From positions 17,679,440 through 17,743,439 of the forward strand of contig OU015490.1 in the NCBI GenBank assembly GCA_907164885.2: a stretch of DNA of 64,000 nt, in the 5' to 3' direction. A model generated the notes under the pieces. The model made no database searches. It was given only the letters and a program-made list of their open reading frames with translations, and was not told where the DNA came from. Shown here in pieces: positions 1 through 11,983 of this stretch. The position numbers and the translations under genes are program-made. Numbering within the stretch: the first letter of the stretch is position 1; every line of letters begins with the position of its first letter. This DNA comes from Dolomedes plantarius. Taxonomy: Eukaryota; Arthropoda; Arachnida; Araneae; Dolomedidae.

Positions 1-1366
<1,366 letters not shown>

Positions 1367-1542
1367 CTAAACTCAGGGCGCAACAGTCCGATGTGGACCA
1401 GGGCCGGCGGTGCCCATCTCAGCTTTCTTGACCTTGGGGCTTGGGGTGCCATACAGCATATGTCTCAGTCAGGTGGTCAACCTAACGTGGGACCCCCCAA
1501 GAGTTTAGTTCCCAAGCATGCTTGGTCCTCATTTTATCGACC
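1367..1542 (+). repeat. Dispersed GC-rich repeat, 5' part, split by the hAT element
   Basis: This block is clearly richer in G and C than its surroundings and continues across the hAT insertion: the text ending TTATCGACCCACTCAAG resumes after the element as ACTCAAGGGATGAAAGGC. The phrase TTTATCGACC...GATGAAAGGC...GTCGACCTT resembles, from memory, a motif seen in dispersed repeats of several invertebrates, perhaps a SINE or retrotransposon tail. No ORF is convincing. I cannot name the family. Confidence 0.4.
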
Positions 1543-2075
1543 CACTCAAGCATAGGCGTAGCGTCGGGGGGGCACGGGGGGGGGGCACGTGCCCCCCCCA
1601 ACTGAACTTGAAATAAATTAAAACTTAATAGAGTTCAGTTAAAATCGGAAAATTGTAGAAAACTTTTAAGAAAGTTGGGTTTTTTCCCGCTTTTTAAACT
1701 GTGAAACTGAATATTCCGATTATGTCTTTAGCCTTAACATAGTTTTTAACAATGATATGATCCATAACAAAAATTCGATACCATATTTTTTCCTCGGCGA
1801 AAAATCCTTTGCGTACAGACCAAACTCTTTACCCCCTTGGGGTCGTTGAACTTACTCCCCCGCACCCCTTCAAGGAATGCGCTACAAAGGGTCGCTATCA
1901 GTGTTCCTGGAAACACGAAGCAGGCGCTGGGTTGAGAATTTTATGGTCTAGCGGCTGGCCTAGACCACACCACTTTCTATATCCACCTCTACCAGTCAGT
2001 AATTCTTTGTGTGTTGGTTTCAATTCTTTGTTTTCGTGCACACTTTATCAAATCATTGTTTTTGTACGTTTGAAA

Positions 2076-4479
2076 ATGTCAAAACAGAAATCAGTACTTT
2101 CTTTTTTCAAAAAAGTCGATAGCTCGAATAAAAAAGTTGATTTGTTAAACCAAGAAAAAAATCTAGAAGTAGTGACAGTAGCATTAATAAATGTGCCAAG
2201 TCCAACTATGGTGATAATCAGCTGATGCCGATACCATCCTGTTCAACAAATCTCGATGTGGATGAAAAATGGCCTAGGCTTATGGATGTGGTGGAAAGTA
2301 GTGGTAGAGATCCTGCTCTGGGTCTACAATCAGCGGATATTTCTAGGGGTCCATTCCAGCCTGTTGATTGTTTCGAGGTAAGCAAAATACAGTTAAAATC
2401 TAGACAGTTTAGAAGCACATGGTATTCTGAATTTGGTTGGGTTGAATACAGCCCCATTTTGGATGCTGCATTTTGTTTCTCTTGTCGTATTTTTCGCAAA
2501 GATAAAACAGGGCGTGGAGAGGAGTCATTTACTAAAATTGGGGTGACAAACTGGAAAAAAGCATTGGAAAAATTTAGAAAACACGATAAAAGTGATATGC
2601 ATCTAAAATCTACCCAATTTCTTACAGAATACCGAAAATCTGGCAAAACAGTTGCAGATTCTTTGTCTTCAGCACACACTAAGAAAGTTAAAGAAAATCG
2701 AAAATATGTAAAATTCATTATTGAAACTATTTTGTTCCTTGGAAAACAAGGTCTTGCCCTAAGAGGACATTGTGAGGGTTCGGTGTCTTTAAATAGAGGT
2801 AATTTTCAGGAGCTACTTGACCTTAGGTCAAAAGATAAAGGAGAAGATATAATAGCACTGATGAATTCATCAGTTCATTCATACAGGAGTAAACAGATAC
2901 AGAATGAAATTATAGATTGTATAAAAAGTGAAATGATACAATATATCGTGAAAGAGTTAGAAGAGGTTACGGCCTATTCTATAATTTGTGACGAAACAAC
3001 AGATCTTTCCACTCGTGAGCAAGTGAGCATATGCATTCGCTACATCACTAAGAATGACGAAAATGTCCGAATTAAAGAGAGATTTCTGGGCTTTGTTGAT
3101 GTTGCAGAAACAACAGGTCAAAACTTACATTCGGTTATTTAAGGATATATACATCAAATTGGGATAAATCTTAATAAAATGCGTGGTCAAGCGTATGACG
3201 GTGCTAGTCAAATGAGTGGAAAGTTCAATGGCGTAGCTGCAAGGTTTCAGGAAGAAGAGCCTAGGGCATTATACACTCATTGTCATGCCCATTTGTTGGA
3301 TCTTGCTGTTATGCGGTTTTGTGAAGTAAGACAGTTGCGAAATTGTTTGTCCATAATAAATTCTCTGTATAATATTATCAATGCTTCTGCCAAGAGGTTT
3401 TCTATTTTTGAATCTATATGTAAACAAAATGAAGAGGCTAAAAGTAAAAGGCTGATTAGTTTGTCACAGACAAGATGGACTGTTCGTCACCGTGCTATAA
3501 GAGATATCTTAGAGCAGCTCCCAGAAGGTTTGGAAGCAATGGAAGTTGTGGCAAGTGACGCTTCCAATAGAAAGGTTGCAGCTGAAGCAGATGGACTGAC
3601 AAAGCAGGCGAGTAGTTTTGAATTCATCTTCAGCCTTAAACTCAGGTACAACGCTCTAAGCCTGACTGACATACTGTCGAAAGAGCTTCAAAGTGAAACG
3701 TTAGACATTTCCAAACTGTTCAGTAAAGTTGAGGCTGTTATCGACAGTATAAAACTTCAACGAAATGATCAAGGTTTCATTCACTTATGGAACGAAACAG
3801 AAGAACTTTGCAAAGTTTTTTCCACCAGAGGCTTGTATGTTGACAGACTCTCCTTGCCTCGAAAACGAAAGACACCAAAAAGGCTTGAATATAATGATGT
3901 GGCTGAATCTTTTTATCATCACACCTCGGCAGAAGGGCAATGTAAAATAGAAATTTATTTTGCGGGGCTTGACATTGTAGTAAGTAACCTCTAAGCTCGA
4001 TTTTCTCAGAATGACTACGACAAAATCAATTTCATTATCCAGCTTTTGTTGGATTGGGATAGCTTAGATGAAACTGTTGTTTGGAAAATCCAAACCTTTT
4101 ATCAGTTGTCTTCAAGTCTTTCCACACAGCTGAAGTTTTTTCACTGCTTCTCGAAAAAAATGTTATAAAAACAGACAAGAAAAATCCAAACATAAATCTG
4201 CAAGAGTTGGCACAGTTTCGCACTAAAAACGGCCTGAAAAACAATGTACCTGAAGTGATACATCTCTTAGAAATTGCTCTTTCATGGCCTATCACAACTA
4301 CGACCGCAGAGAGGTCATTCTCTACCCTGCGAAGGCTCAAAACTTACTTGAGAAGCACGATGAAAGAAGAACGATTAAGTGGACTTGCCATAATGGCAAT
4401 AGAACATGAATGGACGCAGCTGTACACGAGTGAAGAGAAACTGGACTTGCTTGTGGGAAAAATTTTCAAGGCATTCTGA
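2076..4479 (+). pseudogene. hAT transposase pseudogene (zf-TTF, DUF4371, hAT dimerisation)
   Basis: The ATG at 2076 opens MSKQKSVLSFFKK, typical of the N-terminus of ZMYM1-like hAT proteins. After a frameshift near 2220 the frame from 2225 reads a TTF-type zinc finger (STWYSEFGWVEYS, DAAFCFSCRIF, HDKSDMHL) and then the DUF4371/RNase H-like core with SIICDETTDLSTREQ, probably holding the first catalytic Asp. A TAA at 3140 interrupts it. The same frame resumes with QAYDGASQMSGKFNG and HCHAHLLDLAV (the C-x-H motif of hAT), then TRWTVRHRA. There is another in-frame TAA at 3992, then a frameshift near 4081, then the C-terminal dimerisation domain (TTTTAERSFSTLRRLKTYLR). The damage is two stops and two frameshifts. 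The rest is well preserved, which suggests fairly recent death. Confidence 0.92.
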
Positions 4480-4935
4480 AAGAAGACTTTTATTAAATTA
4501 AAGAGGGCTGATATGGCCAAGTACGAGACAAGGTTTACCAATGCGTTAAACAGTTAAACAGACATTTAAAATACACTGTAAAAACTTCTAGAACTTGCCT
4601 AGAATCATTATTTTATATTTTATTTATTAACTTAAGATTTTTCAAAGTTTCAATATTTGTTGTTTAAGAAAAGAGTTTGTAGTAATAAAAGCACTGATTT
4701 TGACTAGAAAGTGATTTAACTTTACCATCCCTGTCCTGTGAGGGAACGAAAATAAAATATTTTTTGTATTTTGAGTTGAGAGCTAATTATAGCAGAGTTG
4801 TGATAGGTTTTTTGTTCAATAATTGAAAATCCAATACAGCAATCAAATAACATTTATATTAAAATGAGTTACGTTTAGAAGATGTTGCTTTCGTAACTTT
4901 GTTAAAATGATAAGTTTCACTTAACTTTTTAAGTT

Positions 4936-5045
4936 GTTTTATTTCACTTTGCTTTTTACCTGTTGAGTACTTTCCGCCGCTAACAACTTAGGAGAACTTA
5001 GCGGCCGAAAGTACTCAACAGATAAAAGACAAAGTGAAATAAAAC
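4936..5045. repeat. Long imperfect hairpin inside the hAT 3' region
   Basis: Arms 4936-4983 and 4998-5045 are 48 bp each and match at about 44 positions around a 14 bp loop. Weaker pairing continues outward for another 15-30 bp. The arms contain TGTTGAGTACTTTC and its complement. The feature lies between the transposase stop and the 3' TIR of the hAT. It could be an internal MITE, a regulatory hairpin or a fold-back duplication. Confidence 0.85.
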
Positions 5046-5371
5046 ATCCTAAAAAAGATAAGTAAAACTTAGACTTTATTGGTTATCATGTTTCACAATA
5101 TCCTCGCCAAATTCATTAATCATATTGTAGAAGAGATTTTCGGTCCTTAGATAGCCTAAAAACACGTTTTAGGGCTTTCAATTTTAAAAAAAAAATTATA
5201 AACTTTTATAGAAACTTTTTTATTTCATAAATATTGTTTATTGAAATGTTATTTCCTTATTGAATTAAATTATGACCATTTTTTATCGTACTATTACAAT
5301 ATTTATATATTATTTTACTATACAATCATTCCTCCGAATACGATTGACTGCTTGGTGAAAGGAAAATGTGT

Positions 5372-5455
5372 TATCGATATTTTGAAATATCGTTTATATT
5401 TTGAAATATCGTCTATATTTTGAAATATCGTCGATAGTTTGAAATATCGATATTT
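5372..5455. repeat. 19 bp subterminal tandem repeat of the hAT
   Basis: The word TTGAAATATCG recurs at 5382, 5401, 5420 and 5439, an exact 19 bp period, followed by further partial CGATATT copies to about 5515. Each unit is itself nearly palindromic (CGATATTTTGAAATATCG). In hAT elements subterminal repeats are transposase-binding sites. That role is inferred here. Confidence 0.85.
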
Positions 5456-5597
5456 TTGAAATATTATTGATATCGATATTAATAAACGATATCATCATCG
5501 ATACTCATATCGATATTTTGCTTTCTATATCCCATCCCTAATTTGTGCCCCCCCCCCCCCCAAAAATTTAGATGCACGCTACGCCTATGCACTCAAG

Positions 5598-6083
5598 GGA
5601 TGAAAGGCTGAGTCGACCTTGCCCAGTCGCAGGAATCCATTTACAAAGCGCGTGTATTTTTCTGTGGGGGAAAATATCCTTTAAAAGCGACACTTTGAGG
5701 GGAAAGCGATTAATTCTAGCGAGAGGATTTACTTTTAGAAGATACGGGATTTGGCGCGTAGTTGAAGTGTATGATCAGCAGAAATGAGGTTCCAGATGCC
5801 CAGGGATGAGGTCTGCAAAAGCGCTGAGAAAAGAGACTTTTCACGGTAGATTGAAGAGAATTTTGTTGAGAGCGGACGCCCGCGGCGGCGTGCTGAGGAA
5901 ATTAACAAAATGGCTACGTGAAACAGATTACCCTGGAGCATGGTTCGTTTAAGAAACGCAATAAAGAAGGATTAAGTGTGGTTGAATTTCTTATGATCCA
6001 TTCCCTGCCACTCGTCCAAGTGATTAAAGAAGATGTTGACTGCTTAAGAAATATTAAACACGGGAGCAAAACAAGCTCCGGGT

Positions 6084-6090
<7 letters not shown>
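5598..6090. other. Dispersed repeat 3' part and unassigned sequence
   Basis: The first ~60 bp continue the repeat interrupted by the hAT insertion. The remainder, up to the TA tract, has higher GC than the average of the window and includes short open frames, but I recognise no protein or element. It may be the body of the same unknown repeat. Confidence 0.35.

Positions 6091-6140
<50 letters not shown>
6091..6140. repeat. (TA)n microsatellite
   Basis: Twenty-five or so TA units follow a CACACACA start. Confidence 0.95.
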
Positions 6141-6142
<2 letters not shown>

Positions 6143-6255
6143 TAATGCCTGGAAGAACTGAACCTAGGGTCTTCTCCGGAGGGAGCCGGAGGCATGTGAC
6201 CACTTCGCCGCATGTGTTGCCCCAGGTGCACCACAGGAGGTGGGTCCACGCTGCA

Positions 6256-6256
<1 letters not shown>
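6141..6256 (-). repeat. tRNA-like (SINE or pseudo-tRNA) fragment
   Basis: Read on the minus strand, the block has an A-box-like GCGGCGAAGTGGTCACATG, a stem-loop CTCCGG/CCGGAG in the anticodon-arm position, and a B-box-like AGGTTCAGTTC about the right distance downstream. These are the internal promoter elements of RNA polymerase III genes. The acceptor stem does not pair convincingly, so this is more likely a SINE head or decayed tRNA copy than a functional tRNA. It is isolated between two TA tracts. Confidence 0.35.
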
Positions 6257-6297
<41 letters not shown>

Positions 6298-6333
6298 CAT
6301 ATACCTATTTTTCGGCGTATAACTATTTTTCGG

Positions 6334-6378
<45 letters not shown>
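6257..6378. repeat. (TA)n tracts with solo pogo TIR fragments
   Basis: Two TA tracts (6257-6292 and about 6336-6378) flank a 45 bp piece in which CTATTTTTCGGC occurs twice (6304 and 6324). The same word begins the pogo-like element at 6379, so these are stray TIR copies of that element left in the microsatellite. Confidence 0.8.
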
Positions 6379-6381
<3 letters not shown>

Positions 6382-7315
6382 ATTTTTCGGCGTATAAAGC
6401 GCACCTATAATTTTAAACTGTATATTTTAATTTTTAGGTATATTCTCCGTATAACGAGCACCCTTTTCTTGGCGAAGACACCGGAAATCTACGATGCAAT
6501 GCTGTTATCTTTTGAAGTCATTCATTCGAAGGATTTTCCCAGGCTTTCGAACAATAGTATACTGAATTGACAAGCGATAAAAGGGGAACGATATGTGCCG
6601 CGGGGGAAATGCTTTAGGGAGTCAATAATTCCTTGTGCCTTAAAGAATCCAGAGAGTGTTTTAGTTTGGGAAATGTGCACATCCCATCTAACGGATAATA
6701 AGAAAGAAATTGGTGAAAGATTGTAACACAGACGTGGCAGTTATTTCGGGCGGATTAACGCCATTAGTCCAGCCTTTAAATGCGTGTATCAATAAACCAT
6801 TCAAAGGAAATTTAAAACGACAGTGGAACACGTGGATGTTCGAAGTTGAAGAAACATTTACAACAGGAGTCCAAATGCGTCATGCCAGTCTAGAAATAGT
6901 GTGCGAGCTGATAATAAAAGCATGGAATGAAATTAAACCCGACATGATCCAAAAGTCATTTAAAAAATGTAGTATGTCGCGCAATCTAGATGGAATGGAA
7001 GATGATTATTTATTTATGGATCAGAGTAGCAGTGATGGTGAAGATGAAACAAAATTCGACGATGTGCCTGAAGATATGACGGAAGACGAATATGACGAAC
7101 TATCCATGTTATCCGATAATTAAAATTTTCACGTTCATAAGGTATGCCATTTCTTTTAAATAAACAGCATTTAGGTACGTGTAGAAATCTAATTATTTTA
7201 TGTTCGTCTTTTCTTTATTTTTAAATCTATCATTTTTATGTCCGGCGTATAAAGCGTACCCGTAAATTTCGATCTTATTGTTTATGTTAAAAGTTCGCGT
7301 TATACGCCGGTAAAT
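6379..7315 (+). mobile_element. POGK-like pogo element, degraded
   Basis: The left end (CGGCGTATAAAGCGCAC near 6389) and the right end (its relative in reverse orientation near 7292-7314, CGGCGTATAACGCG when reversed) form an imperfect TIR pair. A second inner copy CCGGCGTATAAAGCG occurs at about 7242 in direct orientation. The left flank is a TA tract and the right flank begins TATGTATG. The interior carries a plus-strand transposase relic. At ~0.94 kb it is an internally deleted copy. The exact outer borders are uncertain by several bases because the flanks are themselves TA-rich. Confidence 0.75.
6655..7123 (+). pseudogene. POGK-like DDE transposase C-terminal relic
   Basis: The frame around 6664 reads VWEMCTSHLTDNKKE, the position of the second catalytic residue in pogo transposases (usually VWDM..AH), with Glu instead of Asp. 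A one-base frame change near 6710 leads into CNTDVAVISGGLTPLVQPL, NACINKPFKGNLKRQWN, IIKAWNEIKPDMIQKSFKKC and an acidic tail. In this family the third Asp lies in QPLD; here it is Asn. With the N-terminal HTH/CENP-B domains missing, two catalytic residues changed and a frameshift, it is inactive. Confidence 0.85.
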
Positions 7316-7566
7316 ACGATATGTATGTATGTATGTATGTATGTGTCTATATATATGTATATATATGTATATATGTATGTATATATATGTATATGTATAT
7401 ATATATATTTATATATGTATGTATATATATGTATATATATATATGTATGTATATATATGTATATGTATATATATATATGTATATATGTATGTATATATAT
7501 GTATATATATATATACATATATATACATATATATATATACATATAAATATATATAAATATATATAC

Positions 7567-7605
<39 letters not shown>

Positions 7606-7619
7606 CATACATATATATA

Positions 7620-7710
<91 letters not shown>

Positions 7711-7740
7711 TATCTATATATATATATATATATACATATA
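7316..7740. repeat. Compound TATG/TA microsatellite
   Basis: The tract starts with five ATGT units, passes through mixed TATATG and TATACA motifs that are roughly mirror-symmetric around 7510-7530, and ends in a pure TA tract (7626-7705). All six frames are open by composition alone, so the Tyr/Ile/Met/Val-rich ORFs are artefacts. Confidence 0.97.
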
Positions 7741-8341
7741 CAGTCGAACCTCCATATATCGAAGTAGGAAATTGCGCGAAAAAATTTCGATATATAGAAA
7801 TTTCGATATATAGAATTCAGCTTAGTCTTATCATAATCCTCCTAAAAAAATTAAAGCTAATTTTCGTATACGAAACTCTATTTCTAATTTATATGCGAAT
7901 CCCATTAAATGAAAGTTAATAACTAAAAAATGAAGATTTATTGATTACTACATATCTTTAAAAAAGCAATAATGCAGAAAGTGGTTACAATGATCACAAT
8001 TACATTCTTTAAAGAAAAAACTACGAATATCTTGCTGAACAGTTAGTTTTGCGGAAAGTTCAAAGAAATGTTCGTATTTATTCAGTCCACTAAAAACTTC
8101 ATCAGGGACATTTTCCGCGAATTGAAGTCCACGACGCATTGTTTTAAATGCCAAAAATTGGGAGATTTTATTCTAAAGTGGAATAAAATCTCCAAATTTG
8201 TCTTGAAAAAAATTTCTATATATAGAGATTTTTTCGATATATAGAAACAATTTTTCTATGTAATGATTATGGAGATTTGCTAAGAGTTCGATATATAGAA
8301 AATTTCGATATAGGGAAGTTCGATATATGGAGGTTCGACTG
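7741..8341 (-). mobile_element. Tigger-type MITE, copy 1
   Basis: TIRs CAGTCGAACCTCCATATATC bound the element, and TA tracts lie on both sides. Inside the TIRs the word TCGATATATAGA repeats several times. The same element recurs at 53677-54233 (same orientation) and 55235-55801 (opposite). It keeps a minus-strand fragment of a transposase C-terminus, which defines the strand given here. Confidence 0.92.
7948..8154 (-). pseudogene. Tigger transposase C-terminal fragment
   Basis: The translation has AFKTMRRGLQFAENVPDEVF followed by SGLNKYEHFFE, and all three MITE copies carry versions of it, so it was coding in the ancestor. It matches in position the region after the DDE domain of Tigger proteins. 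I assign it by element context, as the sequence itself is short. No catalytic residues are present. Confidence 0.6.
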
Positions 8342-8344
8342 TAT

Positions 8345-8439
<95 letters not shown>

Positions 8440-8458
8440 GAGAGAGAGAGAGAGAGAT
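8342..8458. repeat. (TA)n followed by (GA)n
   Basis: About 90 bp of TA units are followed by CGATGG and then a GA run of eight units. Confidence 0.96.
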
Positions 8459-9083
8459 AAATATATATATGTACAGAAATGAATGGCACAAATGCTGTGA
8501 CAGGTCGGAATACAATTTATTAACCAAAAAACATATAGCACATCAGTTAAGTTTAATCCCCAGCCAAATCAATGCACTTCTGCTTTTTGACTCGGAGGTC
8601 CCGGAGAGCTTTCTGTGGGGGTGTTGGTGCACCACCTACGGACAATTGCATGCATTTGACAATAGGTGGTGCGAAGGGGTTAAACACTGTACGTACATTT
8701 ATTTTTAAGTACGCGGAGTTTTGAACTATTTGGGCGAAGTAGTCAATATATGTCATATAAGATATCGCGATCAAAACAAAGTTTAAACTGGATAACCATT
8801 TATTTAATTAATTAAATAATTAATTAATACTGTAGCTTGAAACTTTGTCGCACTTTTGAAGCAAGTTAATATGACCCCACTCCCACCCCCCCCCCACACA
8901 CACACACACTTACACGCATACACCCTCCTCTGTTCTTTGACGGCTACCAAAGGAGTTCAGTATCGCAATCCTGATAAAACCGGAATACAATACACCCAGG
9001 GCCATTGCTGGCGGAATTGAACAAAGTGCCAGGCCAAACCCAGCGGTGGCTGTAGACCGCTAATATATGTAAAACTAGAAGAT
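8459..9083. other. No gene recognised; hairpin and C/CA tract
   Basis: The stretch includes an imperfect hairpin with 21 bp arms (8629-8649 and 8652-8672, core GCACCACCTA), an ATTAATTAAT-rich segment at 8799-8828, and a C run followed by CA units at 8885-8911. No coding region is supported. Confidence 0.6.
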
Positions 9084-9451
9084 AACCCGTCATTTTGACG
9101 TCATAATACTAATAATGACGTCTTAATGGAAAGAGTATATGAAAGTTAACAAATATCCCGAATTATCTAACAATATTGCATTTAATCCACACCTTGTAAA
9201 AGCAAACCCTTTCATTATTTTTTATTTATTTAGTTTTTCATGCGATTGGAGTAGTAGACTGCCATCCAACCCGTCATTTTGACGTCATGATACTATTAAT
9301 GACGTCATAATGGAAAAAGTATATGAAAGTTAAAAAATATCCCGAATTATCTAACAATATTGCATTTAATCCGCACCTTGTAAAAAGAAACCCTTTCATT
9401 ATTTTTTATTTATTTAGTTTTTCATGCGATTGGAGTAGTAGACTGCCATCC
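9084..9451. repeat. 184 bp tandem duplication with CRE-like palindromes
   Basis: Two copies (9084-9267 and 9268-9451) are nearly identical, starting AACCCGTCATTTTGACGTCA and ending GTAGTAGACTGCCATCCA. Each copy contains TGACGTC twice in inverted arrangement around a ten-base spacer (copy 2: TTGACGTCAT and ATGACGTCAT), so each unit can form a short hairpin. Confidence 0.9.
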
Positions 9452-10559
9452 AGTTTTTTACAGCTCACTACGCGATATGAATACTTGAGCTACTTGATTC
9501 ATTCACATTCCAGTTTGCTTACTTTCAGAATTCATCGCAAAAGTAAACAGATTTTTAAAAACTGTTAAATATACAGCTAAAAACATCCAATTTTTTTTAG
9601 TTCTGAATGCTTTATAGAAAAATAGGCTGAACAAACGTGATTTGATGGAGAAGCAATTAGTTTTTAGGTAAGAAAAAATTCTGATCCACATCTGAAATTG
9701 AAATTAGGCCTAACCGGCCGTTTGTTTTCTGAGGGCTTCAATTGAAAGATGAGTACAGCCCGGAAGTGTTATACAGAGACAACGGCTATTATATATATAA
9801 TGTGGCAAGGAAAAAGGGCAACAATTTTTTTATGATCATTAACCTTTTACACAAACATATGATATAAGATAAACACTACTACATATGAAAGTCTTAATGA
9901 AATTAAATTAAATTACTAAGGGCGGCGACCCTAGGCGACCAACATCCCAGTCACGGTCCCGAGAACACCTGGGAATTTCAGCCATCGAAGCTATCTTTGA
10001 TGTTGCTTCTTGGGGAAGTCGATCCAAGAAATAAGAGGTCGAAGATAATAAACACCTCACAATGGGGAAACCACGAGAAGAAGCATTTATTACCATGTTT
10101 TTATTAACTCGCTTTCTTGTTTGTTTGTTTGTTTGTTTGTGCGTGTGTGTTTGTCCGGTACAAATCTTGCAATCGATTTTTAACTCACTTCCCGACTAGC
10201 TAGACATTTGGAACTTTTAGAATAGCTCAGAACACGACGACAATGCATTCTTTTGATACTTTTAGCCATCTATAAGCAGAATTGAATTCATTTTCAGCTA
10301 ATTTTGTTTTCAAGAATGGTGCAGCCATCTATCGGCCGGGACGGGAATGAAAAGTTAAACGCAAGTTAACTTCCAATTCTTTAGCTAAACGATTGATTAC
10401 GCATTTGATCATTTTCTTTCAAGTTGATGGGATAATTCATGAAAAAAAATTTTTTTTAATATTTATTAATACATAGAATTGTCAAGTTTATATGATTCAA
10501 CAGAAAATTTAAAAACATGGTATATAAAAAGTTCTTTTTATCTCGTATTATTGGTTTTT
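9452..10559. other. No gene recognised; Helitron-like motifs
   Basis: There is a (TTTG)n tract at 10117-10140 leading into a GTGTGTTTGTCCGGTACAAA stretch, and at 10318 the word GGTGCAGCCATCTATCGGC, which also occurs in variants near 13037, 15486 and 21539. Such words occur in the interior of non-autonomous Helitrons of arthropods as I remember them, but no termini were found here. A 62-codon minus-strand frame at 9908-10096 is unrecognised. Confidence 0.35.
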
Positions 10560-11510
10560 AGGTTTTCTGGCGTCTCGCGGACATTTCACTTTCGCCTAAA
10601 AATTCCGGCACTTCTCCGTCGTTTTCGGCCGAAAGGACACTAAACCATAACGAATCATCTATCCAGTCATCTAATTTTTGCAAATCTGTCGAATTTAATT
10701 TGTGGTCAATTTTTAGCCAATTACCGCATATCTGTCCTGTGACAATTTAGCGATTTCTGGTGTCTCGCTGACATTTCGCCTAAATTTCGGCACTTCACCA
10801 TCGTTTTCGGGTCGAAAGGACTCTAAACCGTAATGTATCTCCCACCCCGGACCCAATTTCGGAAATCTATCGAATTTCATTTGGGGTTAAAATTTTGGCT
10901 TCCTGTGAAAATTTTGCGATTTCGGGCGTCTCGCTGACATTTCACTTTCGTCTCTAATTTTCAACACTTCTCCATCGTTTTCGGGCCAAAATGACACTAA
11001 ACCATAAAGTACCTTCCATCCCGCACATAATTTTGGAAATAAGTCAAATTTCATTTGGGGTCAAATTTTGCCCCATTTCCGCGGGTCGAACCCCGTGATA
11101 ATTTGACGATTTGATGACATTTTCACTCTCGTCCAAATTTTAACACTTCTCCATTGTGTTTTGGGCCGAAAAGACTCTTAAGCTTTAAAGTGTGTTCCAT
11201 ACCGCACCTAAGTATGCAAATCTGTAGAGTATCATTTCGGGTCAAATTTTGACCCATTTCTCTGCAGGTCTGTGAGGATTCAGCGATTTCGGGTCTGTCG
11301 CTGAGATTTCACTCTTGTCAAAATTTAGACACTTCTCGAGCGTTTTAGGGCTGAAATAACTCTGATCCACAGACAATCCTCCATTCCAACCCCTACTTCG
11401 GCAATCGGTCGAATTTCTTTAGGGTCATTTTTCGGCAAACTTTCCCTGTGAGAATTGAGTCTATCCGCTCAAATTTCTCTCGAAAATTTCTACCCTTCTC
11501 TCGGGGAAAA
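10560..11510. repeat. Degenerate tandem array, ~165-190 bp period, about six units
   Basis: A landmark resembling GGCGTCTCGCTGACATTTCAC recurs near 10569, 10759, 10925, 11112, 11292 and 11459. Each is followed by a CACTTCTCCATCGTTTTCGG-like word, then ACTCTAAACC, then a TCGAATTTCATTTGGGGTCA-like word. Divergence between units is high, so the array is old. No frame stays open across units. It looks like an ancient satellite or an internally repeated transposon. Confidence 0.85.
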
Positions 11511-11979
11511 GCAGTTTCTTAAAATGAAAAGTTACGAAGAAGGAATGGAATATCTTTTGCATCGTTCTTTGAGGATTTTAAAATGCCGTCTGTTCCCGTT
11601 ATAATGATAACAAAACATCAGAATTGACAATTTCACGCACTCTGCCTTGTCAGATATTAGGATTCGAAACTGTTCGATTTTAATTAACTTTCAACATGAC
11701 TATTCGTTAATCAGCGAACAATCGAAAATTGGCAAAAGCGCCATTTTTTTCAATATCCGTAACTTGCATGCAACTTTTAATTGGCGATAATTTGGGGAGA
11801 AAAATAGTCTCGTCAACACGGTTGCCACATCAACTATGTTCGTCAATACTCAGTCAAGAATACGAGGGTTGCTACTACGTAATGGCTCTGATATAATGAC
11901 GTAACGGCAGCGGGCCAAAAGGTATCTGAGCATGCGCATTTCAAAGAGTCGTTACGTTAAGCAGAAGCGCGTATGTCAC
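11511..11979. other. No gene recognised
   Basis: Unique-looking AT-moderate sequence between the tandem array and the TTAA-flanked element. It contains no open frame of note. Confidence 0.5.
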
Positions 11980-11983
11980 TTAA

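Larger units (their letters stand above)
1551..5589 (+). mobile_element. hAT DNA transposon (TTF finger/DUF4371 type), 4.04 kb
   Basis: Terminal inverted repeats CATAGGCGTAGCGT open the element at 1551 and close it at 5589, and an 8 bp target duplication CACTCAAG lies at 1543-1550 and 5590-5597, the hAT hallmark. Both ends carry a long G run on the strand reading inward (1565-1591, and C runs at 5549-5563). The left G run is followed by a C run, so it can fold on itself. The interior holds one decayed transposase gene on the plus strand, a 48 bp-arm hairpin at 4936-5045 and a 19 bp subterminal tandem repeat near 5382. It is full length in structure but inactive, because the gene has stops and frameshifts. 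Confidence 0.93.

Noticed and set aside
6141..6256. Functional tRNA gene
   Set aside because: A- and B-box-like words exist, but the acceptor and D stems do not pair and the locus is embedded in TA tracts.
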